Shown: in pieces, positions 36,889 to 49,935 of the stretch
Layout: each line of letters opens with the position of its first letter
Numbering within the stretch: the first letter of the stretch is position 1
Origin: Voacanga thouarsii
Taxonomy: Eukaryota; Streptophyta; Magnoliopsida; Gentianales; Apocynaceae
Direction: 5' to 3'
Assembly (NCBI GenBank): GCA_026120185.1
Contig: JANUWF010001110.1
Location: forward strand, 287,001-351,000
DNA: 64,000 nt
Made by a program: the position numbers and the translations under genes
The notes under the pieces: generated by a model
What the model was told of the DNA's origin: nothing
The model's database searches: none
The model's input: only the letters and a program-made list of their open reading frames with translations

Positions 36889-39800
36889 ATGAATCGGAGA
36901 GACGATCCGAATCCATTTGACGAAGAGCAGCCAGAAGTCAATCCATTTGCGGTAACCGCTGTTTTGCCTTTTTTTTTTTTTTTTAAAGAGCTACATTTCT
37001 CAGTTCTGTACCTAGATCTGCGATTTTTTAGCATGTCGTTTCATAATTCATGAGGTTTAATTGGTTTTTGGATAATGTTTCGAATCTGGCCGTGAATTTT
37101 GGCGGATTTGATTGATCCAGGTTTTGGGAAAAAGGTTTAGGCAGTTTAAGTGCATCTTAAGGGTAGCTTCTGGAACCGAAAATACAACTAAAGGCGCTTT
37201 TTTCGTTTTATAGTTTGTTTAGTGCGGAAATTCGGTTTGGTTGATGTTTATGTGGATTCGATTGCAATGTGTTAGAGATTGAAAACCCGATCTTTTTTTT
37301 GTTGTTTTGGAAATTGGACCGGGAACGTTCGTTAGCAGTCTATTTCTTGAGATTTATTAGGCCTGAGGAAGCAGTAATCTAAAATTTTTTCTTAAAAATT
37401 GAAAGCATGCATGAAGTATAAGTTATTAAGATGTTAATTTTGTATTCCAAATTATCAAAGTTTCAGAATGAAATGAAAAATGGGTAGTGGTGATTTTGAT
37501 GGTATTAAAATGTCTTGGTGCTTTCATAGATGTATAGAATGTCCTTTCCCATTTGAAAATTGGATTACCTGGCCATTGTGAAGTGGGGAGTTGCTTTTTC
37601 TTAATGCTTCGAGTGTCCGTATATTATTTTGTCTATGCATACAATATCTATCACTTGAACATCAATTTTTCAACAGAAGCATAATATTTTCTTTTGATTA
37701 TTCTGTTTTGACTTTTGAGTTTGACTCTGATAGCTAGTCGTACCTGTATGGATTTTGATTACAACACACACTTCCTGGTGACACAAGTGGCTATTCACGA
37801 CTTAGTCTACTTGACTTGTTCTTGTGAGTATCAGTCAGCAGCTGCCAACTCTCGCTAAACTCAATTTTTGTGGGGCGGGGGCATGTATTGGCTAGAAGAA
37901 GACTTAGCCTCCAAAATTTTTATCAGCTCTGCTTTACTTTGCTTGATTGACACCAAACACTTAAAAATTTTGTACCCATCAATTGTTTTCCTTGTGACAA
38001 ACATTAAACCCATCTTTGATTAGATAAAAATCTGGTGGTCATTATGAATTTTTATTTATAATTTTTAAGATTTTCGGTAGAGGAATTTTATCTCTCTGTT
38101 CTTATTTTAAGCCCACAAATTGAGGATACCATTTCCTTGTCACGAACTTGATAAATCTTTTTTTTTTTTGGGGGGGGCCTGTCACTGAGTCAATATTTCA
38201 CATAAGATGCTCGGTATTGGGCTTTGGAGTCTTATTGGAGGTTTATGATTGAATTCGCAGATGTAAAACCTTGATAGCTCCTTTTTTAAATTGTAAACTG
38301 CTTCACTGCGATAACAACCAAAGAAAATAAACGGATGGCATGCTATTAATTCTGGTAAAGGAAGTTGATGAAAATAATGTTGACAGGATATTAGTTAGAG
38401 TTATTGGAGAATCTGCTATTCAACCTTTTTGGAGTAATGTTGTTCAATAACAACGCATTGGTAGCAGTCTGTTCAGTTTTGGTACTACATATTTTGTAGG
38501 TGGATGGCCATTTTGTTGATTTGCATCTCCCTTCTTTTTTCATGTGGAGATCTCGGGGAGCCAAATGGAGGCAGTTTTATTTCTCTATATGCATGTGCTA
38601 CTCTTGTTTTTTGTTGTTGTATGCATGTGCTACTCTGCCACTAGGGGATATACATATTTGCATTTTACGTTATTTTAACAAACTTTCACTTCATATCCCA
38701 TGTTTTCCATAGGTATACAAGGGTTGTTCTCTGCTTGAAGTTATGGTCAATTATGTTGAAAAATGTGATTTTTTTTTTTCCGTTTCTTCTTGTTTCAAAT
38801 TTCTAATAATTGCTTCTTTATCCTTTTCTTTCCCATGTGTGGAACATGCACACAGAAAGAAAAATAGGATTGAAATACAGTCTCAATTCTCAAAATCATT
38901 GATCTTGCATTTAAGACCATCTTTCCTTCACACTTCTCACCACGAATGGAAAGAAGCTAGGATCCATTATTAATGGGATTTTCTTTTCTGATTTCTCTTT
39001 GATTTAAAATAAAATAAAATAAAATAAAAGGTTGGTTTTTAAGGTTGCAACTTGACTAAGTTTTAATTGCATGCATACACAAGTCCATCACTTTAATCTG
39101 TATAGAGTGCTGGAGTGTCTATTGTGAATTGTTGTTTTTTCCGTTTGTCTCATGAACTTACAAATTTTGGCTGGAACATTGAGACTCACTGGCCTACTTA
39201 AGATTAATTTGGGAGACACAGATGGTGGTGGTTAGTTTCATTCTAACATAATGTAGGGTTCTCATACTTGCATATGTGCTAAGTTCAGTTTTCCAATGAA
39301 CAATATTATAGAGGCCTTGTACGATTAGATGTTAATCACAGGAGAATTCTGTAACCTATTGTGGATGAGCCAGCCCCATTGAATTTTATTTCCCAGTCAG
39401 TACATTCTGTGGCCATGCTCTCCTGTGGCTTGGTTATTCTTCACAATTTAACCTCTTCTAGATTTCTTATAACACCACTGGTTGGGGATTCTTTGCAGAA
39501 TGGTGGTGCTGCTCCGGCATCAAAGTCACGCTTTCCTCAAATGGTAGCTAGCACTCTTGGTTTTAGCCAAAAACATGATGCTACTGTTGATATACCCTTG
39601 GATTCAATGAATGTAAGGCATTATTATGTCCCCTCTATCTTTCTTTTCTGTAATATTCAATGAATTAATGTTTCTATTTTTCCTGTTATATGGCAGGATC
39701 CAAAGAAAAAAGAGAGAGAGCTTGCTAACTGGGAAGCGGATTTGAAACGGAGGGAAAGGGTGTGTTCCCAAATTATATTAATCATGCACTACTGGAGAAG

Positions 39801-42800
39801 TATTTGTAGATTTTCTTACATCTCTTTTTTTCTTAAATAAAATAATTTCTAGTTCAAATTCAGTCCATTTCTATGAATAAAATTCTTTGAGAAAGAAACG
39901 ATTGGTGCGATACTGTTCTATCACAATTAATATTTTTACATGTACTTTTAGTTTTGCTTTATTGTCCACGGTAGTCATCAGCTTGTCCTTTCAGGATATC
40001 AAGCGCAGAGAAGAAGCTGTTGCTGGTGGTAAGCTATAACACAGAAAGGAAGATTTTCAGTATTACATTATTTTTTAAGTTGCTGATATTTTGGTTTTCT
40101 TTTCAATGCTTCCAATTCAGCTGGTGTTCCCACAGATGATAGAAATTGGCCTCCCTTTTTCCCAATCATTCATCATGATATAGCCAATGAAATTCCTGCT
40201 CATGCTCAGAGGTTGCAGTATTTGGCTTTTGCCAGTTGGTTAGGTATGTCTTTTCTTTATTCTATGGGTTTTCACTTCAAGGAAGATCCTAAAGAAAAGA
40301 GGGGGGAACTGCAGTTTAGGTTTGGATTTGGACTTAGTTTTTTAGCAGTTAAAAAGAAAATTGAGATGTGTTATCTTGAACATTTTATTTTGAAAAGAGG
40401 ATATGTGATTCACTAAAGGAAAAAAAAAAAAAAGACATAGTCTCGTCCGCCTCCATTTTCATCCAGTTTTGGACAAAACTCCAGCCCCTCCTGCTGCTGT
40501 CCCCTCATCTTATTTTTCTCTTCTAGTTCCTTCACTGAAAAAGTAGTATTAGTGTTTCTGCAAAATATGTTATTCTTCCACATGCTTCAACTACTTGTTC
40601 AATAATCTGAGATAAGACTCAGGTTGGTAGGGTCTGATTTGCCATAATCTGGGATAGTAACATCATGGTTAGTCTCTTCATAGACTGATTGTCAGTCCTG
40701 CTAAGTCTTTCTTGCCTTGCTGAAGAAGAAAGAATATTTTGTAGAGCAAGGAACTTCATCCATTGATGGGAGTTCTTTACTTTTGCTTTGCTTTAGAAAC
40801 TGAAGTTGAATTGATCTCGTTTCTATTATACTTGTCCCAAGATGTCCACATTCTTACGGATATTCCTGAACAAATTTGCTCTAGTGCCATTAAAGAAAGA
40901 AAGAAAGCGTGTGGAACTCCAATCAGAATGAACCTCTAATAACTCACTTAAGTGTAAGAAGGAAATTATTGAATATTTAAAATTACCCTCCTGATTTGTC
41001 AAGCCAAATGTGGATATTCAATTTTGGGACATGGAGGGAGTAGTAAAAATATTAGTAACATTTATCCCTTCTGAAATGGGCCAATTGGCTGCGGTACCGA
41101 TCATGACATATTTAATTGTGAGTTTCTGAATTTATTTACTTCTGGCACATATCATGACAGTTTTGGTTCTTTTACATTTATATTTTCCCTACGTAAATGC
41201 AAAATGCTTGAAATTATTGGTTTTGCATCTCTTTTCTCCAACAAATGAATTTCTCTGTAGGTATCGTTCTTTGCCTTGTGTTCAATATTGTTGCAGTGAC
41301 TGCTTGTTGGATAAGGACTGGTGGTACGTTGTGTTTCTTGTCCCCTCCTGCTTTTTGTTGGTTTTGTTGAAATATGACTGCTGCATGACGTGATTGATTA
41401 AATATAGGTGTGAAAATTTTCTTTCTTGCTGTAATCTACGCCCTTCTGGGAGTTCCTCTTTCTTATGTTCTCTGGTACAGGCCCTTGTATCGTGCAGTGA
41501 GGTATTTAGCTTCGCTTAGAATGTCTTATTTTACCATGTTGGTTGCTTGACTCTTACATATTTTGTTCCTTTTTTTCAGGACCGACAGTGCTTTGAAGTT
41601 TGGTTGGTTTTTTATGTTCTACTTGGTATGTGGTGCCCATACCATAGGTTCTCTAAATGAATAGCAGTATTTAAGTTCTATCTCTTATGGTTATCTGATG
41701 TAATTTGCATTATGTAGCTCCACATTGCTTTTTGCATATTTGCTGCTATAGCGCCTCCAGTAGTCTTTCATGGGAAATCGTTAACGTAAGTATTTTTTGT
41801 TTTATGTTAATAACTTCATTCTTGTCTTTTGTATCAGGGGCTTAATTTTGAATGAGCTGTTAATTACTGTCATTGACCGCTTGTTAAACATCTTTTTGCT
41901 AACCGTTGTTCTTGATCTCTGGTTTCTCAATCTCAGGGGCATCCTTGCAGCAATTGATGTCTTCTCTGACCATGTGGTGGTCGGGGTAAATTATACTTGT
42001 CTGAGCTTATTTATGCATTCTTTGTCATCACTCCTGGCATCTGAGCATACTTATATGTATTTGTCTGTCAGTTTGTTTTCTTTTAGACTGGTTCTTTACA
42101 ATATGAATTGTTAATACAAAGTGACAGATATCACAACTGGAGTCCTCAATGGCATCGACATATGCATGGAGAAATAATTGATTGTGACTTGCGTTACATT
42201 ATGTGGGACACATTTGCAATTGCTAAACATGTCCTTGCATTTCAGGTCATCAAATCATGGAGAAAAAAAAAAAAAAATCAGTTTCCTTGTTTTATTATAA
42301 TTCAGTTAAAAAGCACAGAAGGCTATGAAACATTGTGTAGAGTTGAGGAATTCTTGCTGGATTAATAATGTCTACGCTGCTGAAGGTAGCATTGACAATG
42401 AACAGAAGTCTTAAGAAGTTCAAAATGGAAGCAGTATGGCACTGGAATTTTCTTTATATTAGAATTCTCGTTTCTGCTTGATGACTGTCATGTTAAACTT
42501 CATTTTCTCATCTATTTTACACTCCATATCTTTATTCAGTTACGGAAGTGGATTCCTTGGTACCATTAACTATTATGATCAGTTTAGCTGCTTCAGAAGG
42601 ATTTTTTTTTAATTTTTAATTAAGCAAGATTAGTATTCGAAGTTTCAGTGGTCAAAAGTTGGACTCCAGAATATGTTGAAGATGATATGTGGCTAGACTG
42701 GACTTCTAAGTAGAGATTACTGCTCTCAAGATCTTAAGATGCATCTCATATTCTCTTATTGGAATGTGGCATTTTGAAAATTTATAGGTGTCCTTTTGAT

Positions 42801-43080
42801 TTTTGTCCCAGATCTTCTACCTTGTTGGCTTTGGCTTGTTTTGCTTGGAATCAGTTTTAAGCTTGTGGGTGCTTCAGGTTAGAAAATTGGAAGTTATATT
42901 CTGTTATTTTAAAAGTTCTTCCTGCAGCAAGGGATTTATTTAAGCTTTTCTTTTTTTTTTTTTTTTTTTTGTCACAGTATCTAACTGTTGTCGCATCTTT
43001 CCTCTTTGCTTTTGTTACTTAATTTTTTCATGATTTTATCTTTGCAGAAAGTCTATATGTTTTTCCGAGGGCAAAAGTGA
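36889..43080 (+). CDS. SCAMP: Secretory carrier-associated membrane protein (12 exons, 271 aa)
   Basis: Exons: 36889-36951, 39499-39612, 39697-39759, 39995-40028, 40121-40243, 41261-41323, 41408-41501, 41580-41625, 41718-41785, 41937-41985, 42812-42877, 43048-43080 (TGA). All introns are GT..AG, frame open. The protein starts [13 protein letters not shown] with NPF motifs at residues 8-10 and 18-20 (EH-domain/endocytosis signals). A charged coiled coil follows (about 60-92, [18 protein letters not shown]), then [13 protein letters not shown] and four membrane segments (about 123-150, 155-176, 193-216, 239-261). The conserved loop after segment 2 reads [20 protein letters not shown]. SCAMPs are tetraspanning proteins of secretory vesicles, trans-Golgi/early endosome and plasma membrane, acting in exo- and endocytosis and cell-plate formation. 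Length is close to the family's. Intron 1 is 2.5 kb. It appears intact. Which SCAMP paralogue it is remains open. Confidence 0.95.
39006..39029 (+). repeat. AAAAT microsatellite in SCAMP intron 1
   Basis: About five units of AAAAT in the 2547-bp first intron. Nothing else in that intron is recognisable. Confidence 0.8.
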
Positions 43081-44970
43081 TCCATAAATAACGGTTTAGG
43101 TCTTCTTCATCTGAAGGATGTGCTTACATTCTTCATCTGTCAATGCATCTCCTTCCCATTCAGAGGTGGTAGATTTAGGTTCGATGGTATTATTTTGTGC
43201 AAGTGATATATTTCTAGGGTTTTAGGTAAACTTGCTTCTATCTCTGGAGGCGCTTTATTCTTTGTTTACCCATAATCAATTATTGCTTATGTTCATATTC
43301 TGATATCATATTTGTCTAAGAAGTTTCCTGTATGATCTTGGCTGATTTTGACATAAAAGTATATGGTTGAGTTTTGTCAATTTGTTGAATTAGCATGTAT
43401 TGTCATTTTTTGGGTTGAAGCAAATTGATCGTGCATATATTCTGAACATAAAATCGGCACGCAGTGCTTGCCGTAAGGAAGGCGAACGTTTGTTGTTTTG
43501 GGAATATTCTGTAGTTTGCGAATGCATGGATCCTATATCAATTCGCATATCCTATATGCTTGGTTATAGACGTTGTTGGCCATGCATAGGCATGCCTCTC
43601 CTTATATCAGAGAGTCGTCCAAAGATTTGACACCGAGCACCGCCTTTCAAACTAAACATAAACAGCAATACTAAAACAAGGAAAGAGTTGGGATTTTTTG
43701 CCAGAGTAGTGGTAATGTATTTTTTGACATGTTAGGGACTAGCGAAGGAATGTTTTAGGCATCGTCATAAATTTATTTTTCTTCTCGGTTTTTTTTGGGC
43801 ATAAATTAATTACCATTTTGAACATATGATGTCTTATAAAGTCTTTGTGTTTTTTAAGTAATTATAATTATTATTTTGAATACACGATTTTTTATGTGTA
43901 TACGATATTTATCTAAATGTGAGAGATAAAAGAGAGTTAAAAGGAGGTTTTTGCGAGACTTATTTCATTGGGGCTGGTTTGGTTTCCGGAGAGGTTATAT
44001 ATTTTTTTGACTTAGATGTATTGGATAAGTAATTGTTGGGTTGATTATTACTTCCTTGATTTACTCCCTTCTATTGAGCCAACAAATCCCCCCAGACCTC
44101 TCTACCTTTCCCCTTTCTCTCTCTCCCGGATCGAGCTTCGTCTTCTTCCTTGTGTCCATGGCTGATTTGGCCAGATTAGAGCTTTGGTTCCCTCCGGAGC
44201 TCTGTTTTTGGTCAAAGCCTTAGCCTTCATTCGTCTGCTCTATTGTCTTCTTCGGTCCGGCTACATCTTCTGGTGTCAGTCCTGCTGTTCGACATTTACT
44301 CAACTCGTGTTTGGGTCTCTTTTCAAGTTTATCTTTCTTTTTAGATAGTTTTTTAAATCGTTAATACATCTATAGTCTTCACTAAGTTTAGTCTGGATTT
44401 TTCATATTTCTAGTTTTGTAGTTGGTGGCAGGGTGATTTGTGAGAAGGAACTTTGTGTTTGTCTTTCTTTCTTTGTTTTGTTGTACTATACTTGCCTTAG
44501 GTTGTAGTGTTTACCCATTTGATTCTTTTCTATTAATGTATAATCTTACTTAGTAATTAGTTGGGGGGGGGGCGGAATCACTCCCTTCCTTCTTTGCAAA
44601 ACTCGATTGATGTTCGAATTCGTTTATTTCATAATTTTATTTAAAAATTTATAAAAATAATAAAAATAAATATTAAAATATTAAAATAAATAATTATAAT
44701 AATATAACTAATTTTAATATTATAATATAACATTGATTAAAAATAAATTTAATATTATAAAATATAAATAAATATAATATAATTAATATAATTAATTTTA
44801 AAAATATATAATATATTTATAAATATTTAAATATATTTAAATTTATTCGTTTATTTAAATAAACGAACTTTTTTTAAATACAAATGAATTTAAATGAATT
44901 TTCGCTGGTAAACATTTAATTTGTTTACAATTATAATTCCGAATCATAAGTCAGAAGGGACTAACAATGC
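43081..44970. other. SCAMP 3' UTR and downstream spacer
   Basis: The 3' UTR probably fills the first few hundred bases. An open frame at 43400-43630 has no family features. At 44040-44230 is a pyrimidine-rich stretch followed by a short ATG frame (MADLARLELWF, stop at 44221); it is not a recognisable gene. From 44630 to 44930 the sequence is nearly pure A/T. Confidence 0.5.
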
Positions 44971-47054
44971 TTGGGTTTTTACTAAAATGGATCAGAAATG
45001 ATTTCGTCTGCCGACACAGGATTTCCATGAGTACCTCACGTCTACTAGACGTGAAGTCAGGCCCTCGCAGCCCGAGATGCGAGGTGCACTATCGTCTTAT
45101 CAAACCACATTTTCTTTCCTTCAGCCGTTCCTTTCTTCTGGCCATTCATTTGCACAAATTGTCTTTTCTTTGCTTTCTTTGGTGATGTTACATTTACAAA
45201 TTATAATTTTTTAATTCAAATTTTTAGTTTTCATTTATTTTAAAAAGGATTTAAAAACAAATTTTTATTTTTATTAAATTTCTAAATAATTTTAAATCTC
45301 AATTATTTGCAAAATTGATTTTTTTTATGTTTGAATTAAATTTTTATTATTTTTTATTTTCAAAGCTTGACAATAATAATTTTTATTTTTTAATTAATTT
45401 AAATTTTTATTTATCTTTAATTTTTTAAACATAGATTTAAACATAATATATTTAAAATAATAATTTATTATTTTATTTTAACTTTAAATTTTTAATTCAT
45501 CTTTTGAATATAATTGTAATTATTAACATTATGAGTATCATTTCTGTATAAAATTTCAAAATATTTTTGTAATTCTTTCAAATTTAGTTCTAACTTTTAG
45601 CATTTAATTATTTATTTCAATTTTTTTTAAATTCCTTCAAATTTAATTCTAACCTTTAGATTTTAATTATCTATTTTTAGTACTAAAATTTAATTGGCTA
45701 TAATATCATTTATTATAGTATCATTTTCATATACAATTTGGAGCCAGAATTATTTAAATTTGTAATAACTAATATTATGACTTACAAATATTAAGAAATA
45801 ACCTCGAATTATTTAGTTTTGTAATTAAAAAAATTATCATTTTTAAATATTAAGAATTACATTAAACATAAATTTTATTTTAAAAATAATACTTCAAAAT
45901 AATACAATAATATATTTTTTTATTTTAAAATAAATATTATTTTTTAAAATAAAATTCTATAAATTTAAAAAATATGATAAGCATTTTTTTGAAAAAATAT
46001 TAAAATTAAAAAAAGAAAAAGAAGGTTTAAAAAATTATGACTTTCAAATATTAAAAAATTGAATATAGATAAAAAATTAAATTAATTAAAAATAAAAAAT
46101 TATGTTTAAGATATTTCTTAATATTCAAAAATGATAGTTTTTGTAATTACAAAACTAAATAATTCGAGGTTATTTCTTAATATTTGAAAGTCATAATTTA
46201 GTTATTACACATCTAAATAATTCTGGCTCCAAGTTGTATATGGAAATGATACTATAATAAATGATATTATAGCCAATTAAATTTTAGTACTGGAAATAAA
46301 TAATTAAATTTGAAGAAATTACAAAAATATTTTGAAATTTTATACAGAAATGATACTCATAATCTTAATAGTTACAATTCTATTCGAAGGATGAATTAAA
46401 ATTTTAAAGAAAAAATAAAAATAATAAATTATTGTTTCAAATATATTATGTTTAAATCAATATTTAAAAAAATTAAAGATAAATAAAAATTTAAACTAAT
46501 TAAAAATTGAAAATTATTGTTAATCTTTGAAAATAAAAAATAAAAAATTTAATTCAAACATAAAAATAAAAATTCAATTTTACAAATAATTGAGATTTAA
46601 AATTATTTAGAAATTTAATAAAAATAAAATTTTGTTTTTAAATCATTTTTTAAAAATATATTAAAATTAAATAAAAAATTAAATTAGACAAAAAATAAAA
46701 ATTTACTCTCAAATAATTCAAATTTAAAATACATGAAAATTAAAATTTTAAATTAAAAAATTATAATTTGTAAATGTAACATCATCAAATAAAGCAAAGA
46801 AAAGATAAAATTTGTGCAAATTAATGGCCAGATGAAAGGAAACGGATAGCGGTTTGCTCAGAGGATAGTGCACCTCGCATCACTTTTCGGTAAGTCGGGT
46901 AACAAGTTCATAACCTTGCGTTTGGCAAAGGCAAGGTACTCTGCCACCTCGCGTCTGTCAAATACAAGGAACCCCCTACAAGGGGGTGCTTCAAAAAGGG
47001 AACCCAATTTCGGCAGACAAGATCATTTCTGACCTATTTTAGTCAAAAACCCAA
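44971..47054. repeat. Long inverted repeat (foldback), about 2.1 kb
   Basis: The arms are about 0.9 kb each, left roughly 44971-45885 and right roughly 46108-47054 in reverse complement. The ends pair as TTGGGTTTTT.ACTAAAAT, then TCAGAAATGAT, GTCTGCCGA, GCGAGGTGCACTATC, GGCCATT.ATTTGCACAAAT and GATGTTACATTTACAAATT. Inner arms are AT-rich but still match (for example AAATAACCTCGAATTATT). The right arm has about 75 extra bases near 46890-47000. No ORF is convincing and no target duplication is clear. It may be a foldback/MULE-type non-autonomous transposon or a hairpin locus. Confidence 0.85.
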
Positions 47055-47518
47055 CAACGATTTAGGGTAAATAAAAATGAGGTACATGCTAGCTGTTGTA
47101 ATAATAGAAGACGACAAAAATAAGAGTGGAGTGTTTAGAAAATAACTAGTTGAGATATCTCCGCTATGCGTGGAGATTTTGTCTGGTTATTATTTATTTA
47201 TTTTTAAAAATTAATAATTTTTTTAAGTATGAAAATTTTATCCAATAATAAAAAATATTTTTTTAAAAAATGATAATAATATCGTAAATTAATAAAGCTA
47301 ATATATGCAATATTATTTTTCTTAAAAACAATCTTACATGTACAGATTGAATACTTTATATGTTCAATCTTTCAATCTCATTCAATATTAATTACTACAT
47401 CAAAAGTTAAATACGTTTAGTATAATCTCATTCGATATCAATTGAAATTTCAAAACTCAAATATGATTATTATATTCATGAAAATAAAATGTCATAACAC
47501 AATAACATTCCTTACAAA

Positions 47519-48695
47519 TTAAAAATTCATATTTGTAATAAATAGATTAATTTTCTGGTAAGAATGACCAATAGACACATGAATCCCAATTTGAGCCAAT
47601 TCATCAATTTTTTCCAGCATTTCTTCAACATTAATTGGAACATGAACATTCGTCTTCAACACTAAGATTTTGGCTCCCATAATAACTTCTTTATTTAGAA
47701 CTACAGTCTTCACACGATGACCCATTATAAACTTGAACTCTCTAACTTCAGGCCAAGCACTAGTCTTTTTGTCTTCTCGAACTTTTTTAGCATATTCTAC
47801 GATTGCCTTGGCTAAAGGTGCTGACTGTTCATCTGATTTAAAAAGAAACCTTTATCTATATTTTTTAGTTTGAAGTATAAAGAAGATCTTTTAGTTATAG
47901 TAATTTGAAATATTCAATAACAGGGCATTGTGCAATACAATTCAAATAAGTTCAACTTTTAATTTTCTTATCTCACCTAGTTATAAACATTATGCTTTTA
48001 TAAGATTCTATTGACATGCCTAAGAAGGTACAACAAATAGTCCAAGTATGATTAAAAAAACTAGTAAGCATCAAATTTGCAACAGATAATATAAATGTCA
48101 CTAATAAATTAAATGTCCTAAAATAACATCAGCATAGTGTAGCAGCATGCAGTAAAGATCATTTTGTTTTGCTCCAGATGAAAAAAAAAATCCTATAAAG
48201 ATACGACTTTTAAAAATATTAGGGCAATCTTGATCAAACGCATGAATAGAATGTCTAGCGTTGGCTATTAATCTCATCTTTGACCTCGGCTACAGTAACT
48301 AATACAAAATTCACAAAGTGCCATAATTTTTAAAAGCCTTGTTCCAATAACCACAAGTTTACCAACTGTGAGTCCCTATCTTGTCAAATACTATGGAGTT
48401 TGATTATTAAAACATGCTAGTTTTGTTCAGAAATTATGAAATTGTTTAATTCAACAACGTGAGGGTGTTTACTTAAGGCAAGATAGATTTTTCTTCAAAT
48501 AGTAGCAATACAATCACAGAAATTTTATACAGAGCTTATATGCACTTTCCAATGCCTAACCTCCTTTAATGAGGACACCTTGAGAAGCACTAACTCCAGT
48601 GCCACCCATGACAGTTGTTGGAGTAGCAAGGCCAAGGTATGACCATGACAGAAATGCCAAACTGGAGAGCAAGCTGACAGCTATCCATTGAGGAA
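47519..48695 (-). pseudogene. HMA5-like P1B copper-ATPase pseudogene
   Basis: Three exon-like minus-strand blocks keep the order of a plant heavy-metal P-type ATPase (HMA5 type, copper efflux). Block 1 (about 48540-48690) has LQFGISVMVI, then LGLATPT and GVLIKGG followed by a TAG. The membrane CPC metal site between VMVI and LGLATP is deleted. Block 2 (48257-48405) has VFDKIGT, the phosphorylation loop DKTGT with Thr changed to Ile, then a one-base loss, VGKLVVIGTRLLK and VAEVKDE. Block 3 (47519-47835) has PLAKAIVEYA preceded by Ala where the HP motif has His, then WPEV, GHRVK (family GHGVK), EEMLEKIDELAQIGI. N-terminal metal-binding domains and the C-terminal hinge are not found. Several catalytic losses make it non-functional. 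The family call is strong; HMA5 over other copper ATPases is likely. Confidence 0.82.
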
Positions 48696-49204
48696 AGAAT
48701 CAAATATTTTGCTCATCCATTGAACTTTCTAGCAAAGAACTAGGCAAACTAAGTAGAAAATAAAGAACTATAACCTACAAATTTAAGACGCCGATAGATG
48801 TTAACTGAGGCTAAGATAAGACAATCCACAATGCATCAGTCATTCTTATTTGGAACATTTGGTGAAGGGTTCAGAATTGGAAATCAGCTATGCACTTACA
48901 AATTTAGGAAACTATGTCCTAGAAAGATTTCAGGTCTATTTAGATTCGGAGTTAGTCTTTGATCTACTAGTAATGTAATTCTCTACCTGTTAAATAGGCG
49001 TCTTAAGTTTAAATCAAAGCATTTCCAACAGCTTTGTTGTAATCCAATGTCTGAAGGATTTCTTTCACCTTAACGTGATGAGGCTAAGCATTCTCCATGA
49101 TCTTTTCTATTATTTAACCTGTGTCTTGGTTAAGTTATAACTTAGCTTCCACTTGGAAATTCCACAAAATACCCGTACTCAATTTATTCATTAAACAAGT
49201 TTAT

Positions 49205-49935
49205 GCAATTTAAACACAATTTTTAGCCTAATTTTCTATTCGAAGACTAGTAGAATCTAGTGTAATTTCAAATCATAGTATTTATTATACAACAAATATT
49301 ATTTCCCAAGAAAAATAAGAAGAAACAAATGTGAATGAAATTTGATAACAAACAAACTAGTAGGCATGGCTGCTACAACCTTTTTAGAAGAGCAATTTTC
49401 CGAAGCGTTATCTTATTCAAACATGTTACACAAACTCTATAATGAAACTGAGGGTTAGTCAAATTTGTGCAATTTAACCAAGTTTTCTGTCCAAAGCTTA
49501 GTACAATCTACTGTAACTTCAAATCATAACAAGCACTGAACAAACATCAATGTCCCAAAAAAATATAAAACAAACCAATAGTCATGATTGCAACCTTTCA
49601 TAAGAGCGGTTTCTCAAAGTATTGTCTTATTCAAACATATTGCACAAACTCCATAATAAAACTGAAGATTAGACTAATTTCCGCAATTTAACCACAAATT
49701 TCAGCCTAATTTTTTTTATCCAAAGCTTAGCAGAATCTATTATAGCTTCAAATCATAACAGACAGTGTGCAACAAATAATGTCGTCCCCCCAAATCAAAT
49801 AACAAATGAAAAGGAGATTTGATAAAAGATAAAACTATAAGCATGCTCACATCCTTTTATGATAGCAATTTCTTAAAGTATTATCTTATTCAAACATATT
49901 GCAAAAACCCTATAATGAGGCTAAGAATTATCATC
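49205..49935 (+). repeat. Three-copy tandem repeat, units of about 215-265 bp
   Basis: Units start at GCAATTTAA near 49205, 49469 and 49683. Each contains the series AAAGCTTAG.A.AATCTA (degenerate in unit 1), TTCAAATCATA, a CATG..TGC..C..CC segment, a run like TTATCTTATTCAAACAT and CATAATGAAACT-like ends. Copies differ by substitutions and indels. No coding. It lies upstream of the HMA5-like pseudogene and could once have been intronic. Confidence 0.75.

Noticed and set aside
43400..43630. 76-codon ORF after SCAMP
   Set aside because: Lies in the probable 3' UTR or downstream spacer and shows no recognisable motif.
44158..44223. Short ATG frame after a pyrimidine-rich stretch
   Set aside because: Looks like a leader plus start codon, but it stops after about 20 codons and no following exon could be recognised.
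44962..47063. Target-site duplication for the long inverted repeat
   Set aside because: Nine-base flanks (TAACAATGC and CAACGATTT) do not match; no class was assigned.
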